Counted from the stretch's first letter, positions 8,666 to 17,472 are shown. The stretch: 64,000 nt of DNA from CAIQIA01 sp049317465 (GCA_049317465.1 JBMOIF010000002.1:1-64000), one strand, 5' to 3'. Translations and numbers: made by a program. The notes: a model not told the origin generated them from the letters alone.

Positions 8666-9069
8666 AGCAACCCCTCCAGCGAGCGGCGGAAGGCTTCCAG
8701 TTGCGGATCGTGCTGTTCCTCCACACCGGAATCCTCCACACCGGGATCCTCCTTCCAGTGGCTGAGGTCCAGGTTCCGTTCGGGCGGGGCCAGCAGCAGC
8801 CGTTCCTCCGCCGAGCCCGGGACGAAACCGGCCGGCACGACGCGGGCCTCATAGCCGGCCGAGGCGCAGAAGGTCTCCATCTCGTCCTTCGCGATCGCCT
8901 CCACCGTCGCCGCCGGAAAGTCCTGGGCTTCGAGCAGGCCGGCGTAGCGCAGGGCGTCGTCCTCGTCTTCGAACAGCAGCACCACCGTCTGGCCTGCGAG
9001 CTCCAGGGAGTGAATCCCCTCGCTGTCGCTGCCGGCATCGAAGAGCAGCACGTGAACCCGTTCGCTCAC
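8662..9069 (-). CDS. DUF3110 protein
   Basis: A 135-aa member of a cyanobacterial family of unknown function (DUF3110). Visible family-like parts are VHVLLFDAGSDSEGIHSLEL, the acidic VVLLFEDEDDALRYAGLLEA, and FPAATVEAIAKDEMETFC. The last 25 residues are acidic and variable. It is coupled by 4-bp overlaps on both sides, to the J-domain gene upstream and to murQ downstream, so it is expressed with the chaperone genes. Nothing in the sequence suggests a catalytic site or a membrane segment; a small adaptor is possible but that is a guess. Confidence 0.75.
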   Translation of the reverse strand: MSERVHVLLFDAGSDSEGIHSLELAGQTVVLLFEDEDDALRYAGLLEAQDFPAATVEAIAKDEMETFCASAGYEARVVPAGFVPGSAEERLLLAPPERNLDLSHWKEDPGVEDSGVEEQHDPQLEAFRRSLEGLL

Positions 9070-9974
9070 CTCAGATCCTCGGATGGGGGCATTGTGTCAC
9101 CGTCCGCCAGGTCCAGCAGGCGGCGGTAGAGGGCTTCCTCCGCATCGCTCAGCCGTTCGGGCAGTGTCAGCCTCACCTCCACGATCTGATCGCCCCGCTG
9201 TCCGTCGCGCTCGAGGCCACGGCCGCGCAGGCGCAGCAGCCGGCCGCTGGAGGTGCCGGCCGGAATCCGCAGCCGCACCGGTCCAGCCAGGGTCGGCACC
9301 ACGGCCTGACAGCCCAGGGCTGCCGCCGGGGCCGCCACATCCAGCCGGTACAGCACCCGCAGACCGTCGATGCGCAATCCCTCGTCAGTGCGCACCTCCA
9401 CCTGCAGGAAGTGGTCATGGCCGCCGGGGGCCACCCCTTCGAGTCGCAGCCGCCAGCCGTCTCCGCAGCCCGGAGGCGTGGGGACCTCCACCTGCAGGCC
9501 GTCCGCCAGGGAAAGGGTCACGACCGTGCCCTCCAGGGCCTGCTCGGGTGACAGCCGCACCAGGGTCTCCCGGTCACCGGTGCGGCTCACCGGTGGCGGC
9601 GCCGTCGCTGCCGTGGTGGGGCGTTCATCCCGGGGCGGTCGCTCGCCCACCTCAGGCGGTTCGTCGGCCGCGGGCCGGCCCAGCAGATGGTCGAGGTAGG
9701 TCTCGAAGCTGGGGAATCCAGTGGCGAAGGGATCGACATCGGCGTCCCGCCGCCCATCTCCCGATTCCCAGGGCTGCCGCCGCCGGGGATCCGACAGCAC
9801 GGCATAGGCCTCGTTGATGCGTTTGAACCGCTCCTCGGCCACCGGATCGTTGCCGTTGAGGTCTGGATGCCAGCGGCGGGCCTGCCGCCGGAAGGCCTGC
9901 TTGAGCGTTTCGGCATCAGCCCCGGGCTCGAGCCCCAGGGCAGCCCAGTGATCCGCCAGGGAGATTGAGGCCAT
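9066..9974 (-). CDS. J-domain co-chaperone (DnaJ/CbpA-like, no zinc fingers)
   Basis: Hsp40-type partner of DnaK. The J domain is at residues 5-70, with the HPD signature at about 36-38 (RRWHPDLN) and the helix IV region RFKRINEAYAVLSDP. A low-complexity linker follows, then a C-terminal substrate-binding region (about 135-290) with VEVPTPPGCGDGWRLRLEG and IPAGTSSGRLLRLRGRG. There is no CxxCxGxG zinc-finger set, so it is a type II (CbpA-like) protein of 302 aa. It begins 8 bp after the dnaK stop codon, so it is very likely the dedicated partner of that DnaK. Confidence 0.88.
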   Translation of the reverse strand: MASISLADHWAALGLEPGADAETLKQAFRRQARRWHPDLNGNDPVAEERFKRINEAYAVLSDPRRRQPWESGDGRRDADVDPFATGFPSFETYLDHLLGRPAADEPPEVGERPPRDERPTTAATAPPPVSRTGDRETLVRLSPEQALEGTVVTLSLADGLQVEVPTPPGCGDGWRLRLEGVAPGGHDHFLQVEVRTDEGLRIDGLRVLYRLDVAAPAAALGCQAVVPTLAGPVRLRIPAGTSSGRLLRLRGRGLERDGQRGDQIVEVRLTLPERLSDAEEALYRRLLDLADGDTMPPSEDLR

Positions 9975-9982
9975 GGGAATGG

Positions 9983-11980
9983 TCAGTAGCGGCCCCAGGG
10001 ATCGTCGGCTGTCCGCTCGCGGCGGCGCCCGCGGCCCGGGTCGGAGGGGCGGTCCCAGTCGTCTTCCCAGTCGTCCTCAGCGAACAGTTCGTCCCGGAGG
10101 GTGCCCAGGGTGTTGCGCAGCCCCTGCAGGGGGGCCCCCAGGGGGCCGTTGCCTTCGCTCCCCCGGCGTTCGGCGCTGAGGCGGCGGTTCAACCCGTAGA
10201 GAGCCTCCTCCAGTTGGCCGGCGTAGCGGTCGATGGACCGGTCATCGCCTTCCTCGAGGCTGTCCCTGAGATCAGCCATGGCGGTCTCCACGGCCCGCTG
10301 CTGCCGTTCGGCTCCGTAGGGGCCGAGTTCCAGGGAGGCGTCCCGCAGCCGCCGTTCCCCCTGGGCCAGCAGGGTCTGGGCGCGGTTGCGGCGGTCCACC
10401 TGCAGCCGGCGTCGGCGGTCGTCCTCGGCCTTGTTGGCGGCTTCCGCCAGCAGCCGGTCGATCTCCTCCTGCGACAGGTTCGAGCTGCCCTGCACGGTGA
10501 CACTCTGCCGTCGTCCGGTGGTGCGATCCATGGCGGACACCTGCAGGATGCCGTTGGCATCGACGTCAAAGGACACCTGCACCTGGGGCACGCCACGGGG
10601 GGCCGGTGGGATTCCCGCCAGGCGGAAGCGACCAAGGGATTTGTTGTCGGACGCCATCTGCCGCTCGCCCTGCAGAACGTGAATTTCGACCGACGACTGA
10701 TTGGGTTCCGATGTGCTGAACGTGTCGGAGCGGCGAACGGGGATGGGGGTGTTGCGGGGAATGATCACCTTCATCACTCCACCGATGGTCTCCAGGCCCA
10801 CCGAGAGGGGGGTGACGTCGTTGAGCATCAGGTCGCGCAGCTCGCCGGTGAGGATGCCGGCCTGAACCGCGGCACCGATCGCCACCACCTCGTCGGGGTT
10901 GACACTCTGGCAGGGGTCCCGGGGCACAAGGGTTCGCACGAGCTGCTGCACCATCGGCATGCGGCTGGATCCACCCACCATCACGACCTCGTCGATGTCC
11001 TCGGGGGCGAGTCCGGCATCGCGCAGGGCCGCCTGCACCGGCCGCAGCAGGCGGTCCAGCAGGTCGGGGCAGAGCCCTTCGAAGGTGCTGCGGTCGAGGC
11101 TGGTCTCCAGGTGCAGCGGGCCGCTCGGCCCGGTGGCGATGAACGGCAACGAGATCAGGGTCTGCTGGGTGCCGGACAGTTCCTGCTTGGCCTTCTCGGC
11201 GGCATCGAGCAGCCGCTGCAGGGCCTGCCGGTCACGGCGCAGGTCGAGGCCGTGGGTCTGTTGGAAGCCCTCGGCGAGCCAGTCGACGATCCGCTGGTCG
11301 AAGTCGTTGCCCCCCAGCTGGGTGTCGCCGCTGGTGGCCTTGACGTCGAAGACGCCGCTGGCGATGCGCAGAATCGAGACGTCGAAGGTGCCTCCGCCAA
11401 GGTCGAAGACGAGCACCACCTGCGAACGTTGGCGATCGAGGCCGTAGGCCAGGGCGGCGGCGGTGGGTTCGTTGAGGATGCGCTCGACCCTCAGTCCCGC
11501 CAGCCTTCCGGCGTCCCGGGTGGCCTGGCGCTGGGCATCATCGAAGTAAGCGGGCACCGTGATCACGGCCGCCTCCACCGGTTCCCCCAGGTAAACGGCG
11601 GCATCGTCCACCAGCTTGCGCAGCAGGGAGGCCACCAGCTCCTCTGGGGCATACTCACGCTCGGTGGCTGGGCAGAGCACCCGCACCTGATCAAGGTCGT
11701 TGGCGCGGATGGTGTACGGAACGGCCTGGCTGGCCTCGTCCAGGTTCTGCCAGAGGCGGCCGATCAGACGTTTGAGGTTGGCGAAGGTGTTGCGGGGGTT
11801 GAGCACCAGCTGCCGCCTCGCCGCCTGGCCCACCAGCAGGTCCTGTTCACGGCTGAACCCCACCACCGAAGGAGTCGTGCGCTGGCCTTCGGCGTTGGCC
11901 ACCACTACCGGTCGACCGGCCTCGAGCACGGCCAGCACCGAGTTGGTGGTGCCCAGATCGATGCCGACGATCCTCCCCAT
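9983..11980 (-). CDS. dnaK: Hsp70 chaperone DnaK (one of the cyanobacterial paralogues)
   Basis: ATP-dependent chaperone of 665 aa. The ATPase domain opens GIDLGTTNSVLAVLEAG and contains VPAYFDDAQRQATRDAG, VFDLGGGTFDVSIL and the VMVGGSSRMPMVQ segment; the substrate-binding domain follows from about residue 380. The C-terminal tail after residue 600 is acidic and arginine-rich (DDWEDDWDRPSDPGRGRR) and lacks the usual EEVD-like end, so it is not the classical housekeeping form. Cyanobacteria commonly carry three DnaK paralogues; this is probably of the DnaK1 type, by inference from the tail and the J-domain neighbour. It is divergent from pstS (136-bp spacer). Confidence 0.9.
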   Translation of the reverse strand: MGRIVGIDLGTTNSVLAVLEAGRPVVVANAEGQRTTPSVVGFSREQDLLVGQAARRQLVLNPRNTFANLKRLIGRLWQNLDEASQAVPYTIRANDLDQVRVLCPATEREYAPEELVASLLRKLVDDAAVYLGEPVEAAVITVPAYFDDAQRQATRDAGRLAGLRVERILNEPTAAALAYGLDRQRSQVVLVFDLGGGTFDVSILRIASGVFDVKATSGDTQLGGNDFDQRIVDWLAEGFQQTHGLDLRRDRQALQRLLDAAEKAKQELSGTQQTLISLPFIATGPSGPLHLETSLDRSTFEGLCPDLLDRLLRPVQAALRDAGLAPEDIDEVVMVGGSSRMPMVQQLVRTLVPRDPCQSVNPDEVVAIGAAVQAGILTGELRDLMLNDVTPLSVGLETIGGVMKVIIPRNTPIPVRRSDTFSTSEPNQSSVEIHVLQGERQMASDNKSLGRFRLAGIPPAPRGVPQVQVSFDVDANGILQVSAMDRTTGRRQSVTVQGSSNLSQEEIDRLLAEAANKAEDDRRRRLQVDRRNRAQTLLAQGERRLRDASLELGPYGAERQQRAVETAMADLRDSLEEGDDRSIDRYAGQLEEALYGLNRRLSAERRGSEGNGPLGAPLQGLRNTLGTLRDELFAEDDWEDDWDRPSDPGRGRRRERTADDPWGRY

Positions 11981-12116
11981 CGATGCCCAGGAATGGCATT
12001 CACCTTACCGGGCCTGGGGAGAGGGGCCCATCGGTCTGCGCCCCAGGCCCGGTCGCCATAAAGACGCCTTAAGAAATGATGCCTAGGAGGGTGGAGAGCA
12101 TTTTGTCCTGGCTCCC

Positions 12117-13103
12117 ATGCCTCCCGTCTCCAAAGCCGTTGCCCTCGGCCTCCTCGCCAGCCTGGGCGCTGCCGCGGTGCTCCCTGCCCTCGCCCAGACC
12201 ACGCTGAACGGTGCCGGCGCCACCTTCCCGGCCCCGATCTACCAGAAGTGGTTCGCCGACCTCGCGGGCAAGAAAGGCCCCCGGGTCAACTATCAGGCCG
12301 TGGGTTCCGGCGCCGGCATTCGCCAGTTCCAGGCCGGCACCGTTGACTTCGGCGCCACCGACGACCCGATTGATCCCGCCGAGGCCGCCAAGGTGACCAA
12401 GGGCGTTGTGCAGATTCCCATGGTGGGTGGATCCATCGCCGTGGCCTACAACAAGCCCGGTTGTGACCTCAAGCTCACCCAGAAGCAGGTCGCCGGCGTC
12501 TTCATGGGCGACATCAAGGACTGGAAGGAGCTGAAGTGCGCCCCCGGCCCGATCACTGTCGCCTACCGCTCTGACGGTTCCGGCACCACCTACGCCTTCA
12601 CCAACGCTCTGAGCGACTGGTCCCCCGAGTTCAAGTCCAAGGTCGGCACCGGCAAGAGCGTCCAGTGGCCCACCGGCAGCGGTGGCAAGGGCAATGACGG
12701 CGTTGCCTCGGTTCTGCAGAACTCCGAGGGTTCCATCGGTTATGTCAACCAGGCCTTCGTGAAGGGCCCCCTCAAGGCTGCCGCCATCCAGAACAAGGCC
12801 GGACAGTTCGTCAAGCCCACGGCTGCCAGCGGTGCCGCTGGCCTGTCGCACATCAAGCTCGACGCCAACAACGCCGGTGAGACCACCAACCCCACCGAAA
12901 AGAACGCCTACCCGCTGGTGACCCTCACCTGGGTGCTGGCCTACAAGAGCGGCAACGGCGACAAGACGGCTGATCTGCAGAAGGCCCTTGGTTTCATGCT
13001 GAGCAAGCCTGCCCAGGACCAGGCCGACAACCTCGGTTATGTTCCCCTGCCCGCTGCCATCCAGGCCCGTGCCATGGCTGCTGTCAAGCAGGTTGGCAAG
13101 TGA
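12117..13103 (+). CDS. pstS: Phosphate ABC transporter, substrate-binding protein PstS
   Basis: Periplasmic high-affinity phosphate receptor of 328 aa. A Sec signal peptide is visible (VALGLLASLGAAAVLPALAQ), then LNGAGATFPAPIYQKWF, which starts the mature fold. Phosphate-binding loops include VGSGAGIRQFQAGTVDFGATD and YRSDGSGTTYAFT, both standard for PstS. It is followed by its own strong terminator before pstC, so it can be made in excess over the membrane components. Codon use and GC content look like the neighbours. A weak CCTTAAG element lies about 45 bp before the start. Confidence 0.95.
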   Translation: MPPVSKAVALGLLASLGAAAVLPALAQTTLNGAGATFPAPIYQKWFADLAGKKGPRVNYQAVGSGAGIRQFQAGTVDFGATDDPIDPAEAAKVTKGVVQIPMVGGSIAVAYNKPGCDLKLTQKQVAGVFMGDIKDWKELKCAPGPITVAYRSDGSGTTYAFTNALSDWSPEFKSKVGTGKSVQWPTGSGGKGNDGVASVLQNSEGSIGYVNQAFVKGPLKAAAIQNKAGQFVKPTAASGAAGLSHIKLDANNAGETTNPTEKNAYPLVTLTWVLAYKSGNGDKTADLQKALGFMLSKPAQDQADNLGYVPLPAAIQARAMAAVKQVGK

Positions 13104-13166
13104 GATCTGAGTCGGCTGCCTGATTGAGGGCTCTGCCGACAGTGCATCACACCAGATGTCTTGATG

Positions 13167-13192
13167 AAGGAGGGCTGCGGCCCTCCTTTTTT
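13167..13192 (+). terminator. Rho-independent terminator after pstS
   Basis: A perfect 9-bp stem (13167-13175 with 13180-13188, AAGGAGGGC/GCCCTCCTT) has a TGCG tetraloop and runs into a T tract at 13187-13192. It lies 63 bp after the pstS stop and 105 bp before pstC, separating the binding-protein gene from the transporter genes. Confidence 0.9.
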
Positions 13193-13297
13193 GTTGGGTC
13201 CCAGGCTGATCGGCTGGCGCAGGCGCACCTGGACCGGGAATCGACCCCGCGTTAATGACGCCACAAACGTCCCCGTTTAAAGTGCCGATACAACGGC

Positions 13298-14263
13298 ATG
13301 GGATTCATGGCGTCCTCTGGCTCCGAAGGGCTTTACACCCTGAGGCATCGCCCACCCAGCGACAAGCTGGTCGATCAATCCTTCCGCTTTCTGGTGACCG
13401 CATTGGCGGCACTGGTGGCGGTCATCTTGTTTGCAATCTTCCTCGTCGTCACCCTGGATGCCCGCGAGGCCATCGCCAAATTCGGCCTGGGATTTCTGGT
13501 GAATTCCACCTGGAACCCCAGCACTGAGAACTTCGGGGCCTTCACCGCCATCTACGGCACCCTGCTCACATCGGCCCTGGCCTTGATCCTGGCCATTCCT
13601 CTTGGAGTCGGCACCGCCATCTTCCTCACTGAGAATTTCATTCCTTCCAGGTTCCGCTCCATCATCGGCAGTCTGGTGGAGCTTCTGGCCGCCATTCCTT
13701 CGGTGGTGCTCGGTCTCTGGGCCATCTTTGTCCTTGAGCCCGTGCTTCGTCCCTTCCTGCAGCTGATCCACCGGCTGCTGGGCTGGATCCCTTTCTTCGG
13801 CACCATGCCCACAGGCCCTGGTGTGATGCCGGCCGTGCTGATCCTGGTGATCATGGTTCTTCCGATCATCACCGCCATCAGTCGGGATTCTCTCAATCAG
13901 GTGCCTGCGGACCTTCGCCAGGCCGCCTATGGCGTGGGAGCCACCCGCTGGACTGCGATTTTCAAGGTGCTTCTGCCTGCGGCCATTTCGGGCATCATCG
14001 GCGGAGTCATGCTTGCCCTGGGCCGTGCCTTGGGTGAAACCATGGCCGTGACGATGATCATTGGCAATTCAAACAACTTCAATCTGTCCTGGTTCGCTCC
14101 TGGCAATACCATCTCAGCATTGCTGGCCAATCAGTTCGGTGAGGCCGACGGGCTCCAGGTTCACGCGCTGATGTATGCAGCTCTCGTGCTGATGATCATC
14201 ACGTTTGTGGTGAACATCTTCGCCCAGTGGATTGTCAAACGTCTCAGTCTCAAATATTCCTGA
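13298..14263 (+). CDS. pstC: Phosphate ABC transporter permease PstC
   Basis: One of the two inner-membrane permeases of the Pst system, 321 aa. About six membrane segments can be read, starting at FLVTALAALVAVILFAIFLV (about 30-50) and ending at ALVLMIITFVVNIFAQWIV. The cytoplasmic EAA-type loop that contacts PstB is in QVPADLRQAAYGVGATRW. The N-terminal 25 residues are hydrophilic. pstA starts 4 bp after the stop codon, so they form one operon. The start at 13298 is ATG; an internal ATG three codons later is an alternative. Confidence 0.94.
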   Translation: MGFMASSGSEGLYTLRHRPPSDKLVDQSFRFLVTALAALVAVILFAIFLVVTLDAREAIAKFGLGFLVNSTWNPSTENFGAFTAIYGTLLTSALALILAIPLGVGTAIFLTENFIPSRFRSIIGSLVELLAAIPSVVLGLWAIFVLEPVLRPFLQLIHRLLGWIPFFGTMPTGPGVMPAVLILVIMVLPIITAISRDSLNQVPADLRQAAYGVGATRWTAIFKVLLPAAISGIIGGVMLALGRALGETMAVTMIIGNSNNFNLSWFAPGNTISALLANQFGEADGLQVHALMYAALVLMIITFVVNIFAQWIVKRLSLKYS

Positions 14264-14267
14264 AACG

Positions 14268-15170
14268 ATGACCACCCTGAACCACCAGACCATGCCCTCT
14301 TCGTCGGGTGATCTTTTCTTCCGGCCTGGGCTTCTCCGCAACCGCGGCAATCAGTTGATGACGGTCGTCTCCTGCCTGTGTGCGGTGATCGTCCTCATCC
14401 CCCTGTTCTGTGTTCTCGCCTATGTGTTGTTCAAGGGCATCTCGGTGATCCGACCGCAGATGTTTGTTGAACTGCCCCCTGCACCTGGCATGGAAGGTGG
14501 CGGTATCGCCAACGCTTTCCTGGGCACCATCATGGTGACAGCTCTCTCATGCCTGTTCTCCATTCCAGTGGGGATCGGTGGCGGCATCTATCTGGCCGAA
14601 TACGGTGCCGGCAACCGCTTCTCCGACTTCATCCGCTTCGGGACAAACGTCCTCGCCGGGGTTCCGTCGATCATCGCCGGTGTCTTCATTTATGGCCTGG
14701 TGGTGGCCACGCGACTCTTCTTCGGCAACAGCTATTCGGCGGTGGCAGGTGGTCTCGCTCTGGCCGTGCTGATGCTTCCAACCATCATCAAGACCACTGA
14801 CGAGGGTCTCAAGCTTGTGCCCCAGGAGCTGCGCTGGGGCTCTCTCGGGGTGGGCGCCTCCAAGTTCGTCACCACGATGAAGGTGGTGCTGCCCTCGGCG
14901 GTGGCTCCGATCGCCACAGGCATCGTTCTGGCAATCGCCCGTTCGGCGGGTGAAACAGCTCCGCTGATCTTCACGGCACTCTTCTCTCCTTTCTGGCCTG
15001 AAGGAATCTTCAAGCCAATCGCCACGATGTCGGTGCTCATTTTCAATTTTGCCATCATGCCCTACGAGGCTCAGATCACCCTTGCCTGGGCCGCATCGTT
15101 CATTCTTGTGTTCATGATCCTTGGCATGAACCTCTTCGCCCGCTGGATTTCCGGCTTTGCCAAGCGCTAG
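14268..15170 (+). CDS. pstA: Phosphate ABC transporter permease PstA
   Basis: Second permease of the Pst complex, 300 aa. The first membrane segment is around residues 35-60 (CAVIVLIPLFCVLAYVLF); the EAA-type loop reads VPQELRWGSLGVGASKF. The periplasmic region carries the PstA-like pattern after TMFVELPPAPGMEGGGIANA. ATG 14268 was chosen because it follows the pstC stop by 4 bp; an in-frame start farther upstream would overlap pstC by 32 bp and adds nothing conserved. Base composition of pstC, pstA and pstB is visibly lower in GC than the surrounding genes. Confidence 0.94.
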   Translation: MTTLNHQTMPSSSGDLFFRPGLLRNRGNQLMTVVSCLCAVIVLIPLFCVLAYVLFKGISVIRPQMFVELPPAPGMEGGGIANAFLGTIMVTALSCLFSIPVGIGGGIYLAEYGAGNRFSDFIRFGTNVLAGVPSIIAGVFIYGLVVATRLFFGNSYSAVAGGLALAVLMLPTIIKTTDEGLKLVPQELRWGSLGVGASKFVTTMKVVLPSAVAPIATGIVLAIARSAGETAPLIFTALFSPFWPEGIFKPIATMSVLIFNFAIMPYEAQITLAWAASFILVFMILGMNLFARWISGFAKR

Positions 15171-15219
15171 GCCCTCCCTCTCTCATCTCTCTACTCTCCC
15201 CCGTGCATCCTTTCCAGCC

Positions 15220-16035
15220 ATGACGTTCTCCACCCACATCACGGATGTCCCTGACGAGCAGGTGGCCATCACCTGTGAAGATGTCACCATCAGCTACGGC
15301 GCTTTCGAGGCTGTCAAGAACGTCTTCCTCGAAGTGCCTCGCGGGAAAGTCACGGCGTTCATCGGTCCCTCCGGCTGTGGCAAGAGCACGGTTCTGCGCT
15401 GCTTCAACCGCATGAACGATCTGATCCCCAGCTTCAGCCTGAAGGGTCGGATCGTTTACGAGGGTCAAGACTTGTATGCCAAATCAGTTGATCCTGTCGA
15501 GGTTCGTCGACGCATCGGAATGGTTTTCCAGCGTCCCAACCCCTTTCCTAAGAGCATTTATGAGAACATTGCTTTTGGTGCTCGGATTAATGGTTACACT
15601 GGCGACATGGATGAGTTGGTTGAGCGTTCTTTGCGCAGGGCTGCTGTCTGGGATGAATGCAAGGATAAGTTGCAGGAGAGTGGTTACTCTCTATCCGGTG
15701 GCCAGCAGCAGCGTCTTTGCATTGCTCGTACCATCGCCACCCAGCCAGACGTCATTCTGATGGATGAGCCCTGCTCGGCGTTGGACCCGATTTCCACGCT
15801 GAAGGTGGAGGAAACGATGCACGAGCTCAAGAAGGATTTCACAATCGTCATTGTGACCCACAACATGCAACAGGCTGTTCGTGTGTCCGATATGACGGCC
15901 TTCTACAATGCTGTTGCTGTTGAAGGTGGAACGGGCAAGGTCGGCTACCTTGTTGAGTTCGACGAAACCGCCAACATCTTCAACAACCCCAGTCAGCAGG
16001 CTACCCAGGAGTATGTGAGCGGACGCTTCGGCTGA
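15220..16035 (+). CDS. pstB: Phosphate ABC transporter ATPase PstB
   Basis: ATP-binding subunit driving phosphate import, 271 aa, cytoplasmic and bound to PstC/PstA. Walker A is GPSGCGKST, the Q loop lies in GMVFQRPNPFPKS, the ABC signature is LSGGQQQRLCIART, and Walker B is ILMDEPCSALDP with the H-loop His in VTHNMQQA. FQRPNPFPKSIYENI is particularly characteristic of PstB. ATG 15220 gives the expected length and leaves 49 bp after pstA. A bidirectional terminator follows about 60 bp after the stop. The middle of the gene is AT-richer than anything else nearby. Confidence 0.96.
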   Translation: MTFSTHITDVPDEQVAITCEDVTISYGAFEAVKNVFLEVPRGKVTAFIGPSGCGKSTVLRCFNRMNDLIPSFSLKGRIVYEGQDLYAKSVDPVEVRRRIGMVFQRPNPFPKSIYENIAFGARINGYTGDMDELVERSLRRAAVWDECKDKLQESGYSLSGGQQQRLCIARTIATQPDVILMDEPCSALDPISTLKVEETMHELKKDFTIVIVTHNMQQAVRVSDMTAFYNAVAVEGGTGKVGYLVEFDETANIFNNPSQQATQEYVSGRFG

Positions 16036-16092
16036 TTCCTTTCCAGGTATTGGCCCGAACCAGTCGGAATTCCTGTTCATCGAATTCACAAC

Positions 16093-16128
16093 AAAAAGCG
16101 GCCACCGTTTCTACGGGGGCCGCTTTTT
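16093..16128. terminator. Bidirectional intrinsic terminator between pstB and sphX
   Basis: An 11-bp perfect inverted repeat (16093-16103 AAAAAGCGGCC with 16118-16128 GGCCGCTTTTT) has a 14-nt loop. The A and T tracts make it work in either direction, so it can end both the pstCAB transcript and the convergent binding-protein transcript. Confidence 0.9.
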
Positions 16129-16158
16129 AATGATCAGGATGCAGCAGGCTTGTTGGGT

Positions 16159-17205
16159 TCAGCTGCGAAACTCTGGCCGTTTGATCTGATCAATGCTGCG
16201 GTTCAGTAATTGACCCAGGGTCATGCCCACGGGGAGATCTCCGCTGAAGGCTGAGCCGCTGACCTGGCGGAGCAGCTTGGTCTTGACCAGATCATACTGG
16301 CGGTTCGAGAGGGGCACCGAGCCTTCCTTGGCAACGATCTGAGGGGCATTGGTGAAGGTGTGATTAACGAAGGCCCTGAGCAAGGGACTGCTGGTGTAGG
16401 CCTTTTCGTTCACATAGATGAAGACGGGGCGAGCCAGGGGCTGATAGACCTCATCCTGAACACTCTGCAACGAGGGCAGGATGGCTCCGCGGGGGCTGGA
16501 AATCGCCACTGCCCTCAGCTTGCCCTGGTTGGCCTTGAAGTAGGCGAAGCCAAAGTAGCCAAGGGCGTTGTCATCTCCGGCCACGCCCTTGACCAGCAGA
16601 TTGTCGTCTTCGCTGGCGACGTAGTCGGTGCGTGATTCGTCGGAGTCGCCATTCACGGCCTTGTTGAAGTAGTCGAAGGTTCCCGAGTCCTTGCCAGGGC
16701 CGAACAGGCGAATCGGCTTGTCTGGCCAGTCGCTCCGCACCTGATTCCAGCGGTTCACCTTGCCCTGGGCGGCAGGATTCCACAGGCGCTTCAGATCGGC
16801 GATCGACATTGACCGCACCCAGGTGTTGGCCGGATTCACCACCACGGTGATGGCGTCAAAGGCGATCGGCAATTCGTAGAAGCGGATGCCGGCGGTTTCG
16901 CACGCTTTCAGCTCCTTGGCGTTGATGGGCCTGGAAGCGTTGCTGATGCTGGTGCGGCCGGCGCAGAAGTCACGGAAACCAGCGCTGGTCCCGTTTTCAA
17001 CCACTGGACCGATGCTGGCACCTCGGCCGGCCGCGGTGGCCTGAAATCCCTTCAAGGCCAGTTCGGTGATCGGCGCCACCGTGCTGGAGCCGCTGATGGC
17101 GATGGAGGCCGGCCCCGTCTGGGCCTTCAGTCCCTGGGCGAGGAGGGAAGCGCCAACCAGGGTGCCGAGCACCAGTGCCGTTCTCGACAGCAACCTCGTG
17201 AGCAT
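16159..17205 (-). CDS. sphX: PstS/SphX-type phosphate-binding protein
   Basis: Second periplasmic phosphate-binding protein, 348 aa, convergent with pstCAB. It has a signal peptide (ALVLGTLVGASLLAQGLKAQ) and the ISGSSTVAPITELALKGFQ opening typical of SphX, which differs from the LNGAGATFPAP opening of PstS in this window. Binding-loop signatures GTSAGFRDFCAGRTSISNASRP and GPGKDSGTFDYFNKAV are present. SphX is known in Synechococcus as a phosphate-starvation protein that complements or replaces PstS; assignment to that subgroup rather than generic PstS is by motif only. A CCTTAAAGC element lies about 50 bp before the start on the coding strand. Confidence 0.85.
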   Translation of the reverse strand: MLTRLLSRTALVLGTLVGASLLAQGLKAQTGPASIAISGSSTVAPITELALKGFQATAAGRGASIGPVVENGTSAGFRDFCAGRTSISNASRPINAKELKACETAGIRFYELPIAFDAITVVVNPANTWVRSMSIADLKRLWNPAAQGKVNRWNQVRSDWPDKPIRLFGPGKDSGTFDYFNKAVNGDSDESRTDYVASEDDNLLVKGVAGDDNALGYFGFAYFKANQGKLRAVAISSPRGAILPSLQSVQDEVYQPLARPVFIYVNEKAYTSSPLLRAFVNHTFTNAPQIVAKEGSVPLSNRQYDLVKTKLLRQVSGSAFSGDLPVGMTLGQLLNRSIDQIKRPEFRS

Positions 17206-17329
17206 GGAACGGATCAGCAGATCACCTTATGTTCACGCGCGCACATTTTGGCTGCTTTAAGGACAGGCCTTTTTGTCGAGTGCCGGAGGGAGGGTGGTCT
17301 CCGGGACAGGGTGAGGACAACCAGGGAAA

Positions 17330-17416
17330 CGGAGAGGGAGGGATTCGAACCCTCGATAGAGTTACCCCTATACAGCATTTCCAGTGCTGCGCCTTCGACC
17401 ACTCGGCCACCTCTCC
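17330..17416 (-). tRNA. trnS-GGA: tRNA-Ser (anticodon GGA)
   Basis: An 87-nt class II tRNA. Acceptor strands GGAGAGG and CCTCTCC pair over 7 bp, with discriminator G as expected for serine. The anticodon stem encloses the loop CTGGAAA, giving anticodon GGA (reads UCC and UCU). A long variable arm and the T arm GGGTTCGAATCCC are visible. The CCA end is not encoded. It lies between sphX and the ferredoxin gene. Confidence 0.97.
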
Positions 17417-17472
17417 AGGCACGGTCAGACCGTGCAGGTGGCAACCTAGCAGCACAGCCCGCCTGCTTCACC

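Noticed and set aside
9965..12061. 698-codon plus-strand frame opposite dnaK and the J-domain gene
   Set aside because: Antisense shadow of clearly recognisable DnaK and J-domain proteins; Gly/Gln/Val/His-rich translation without any domain.
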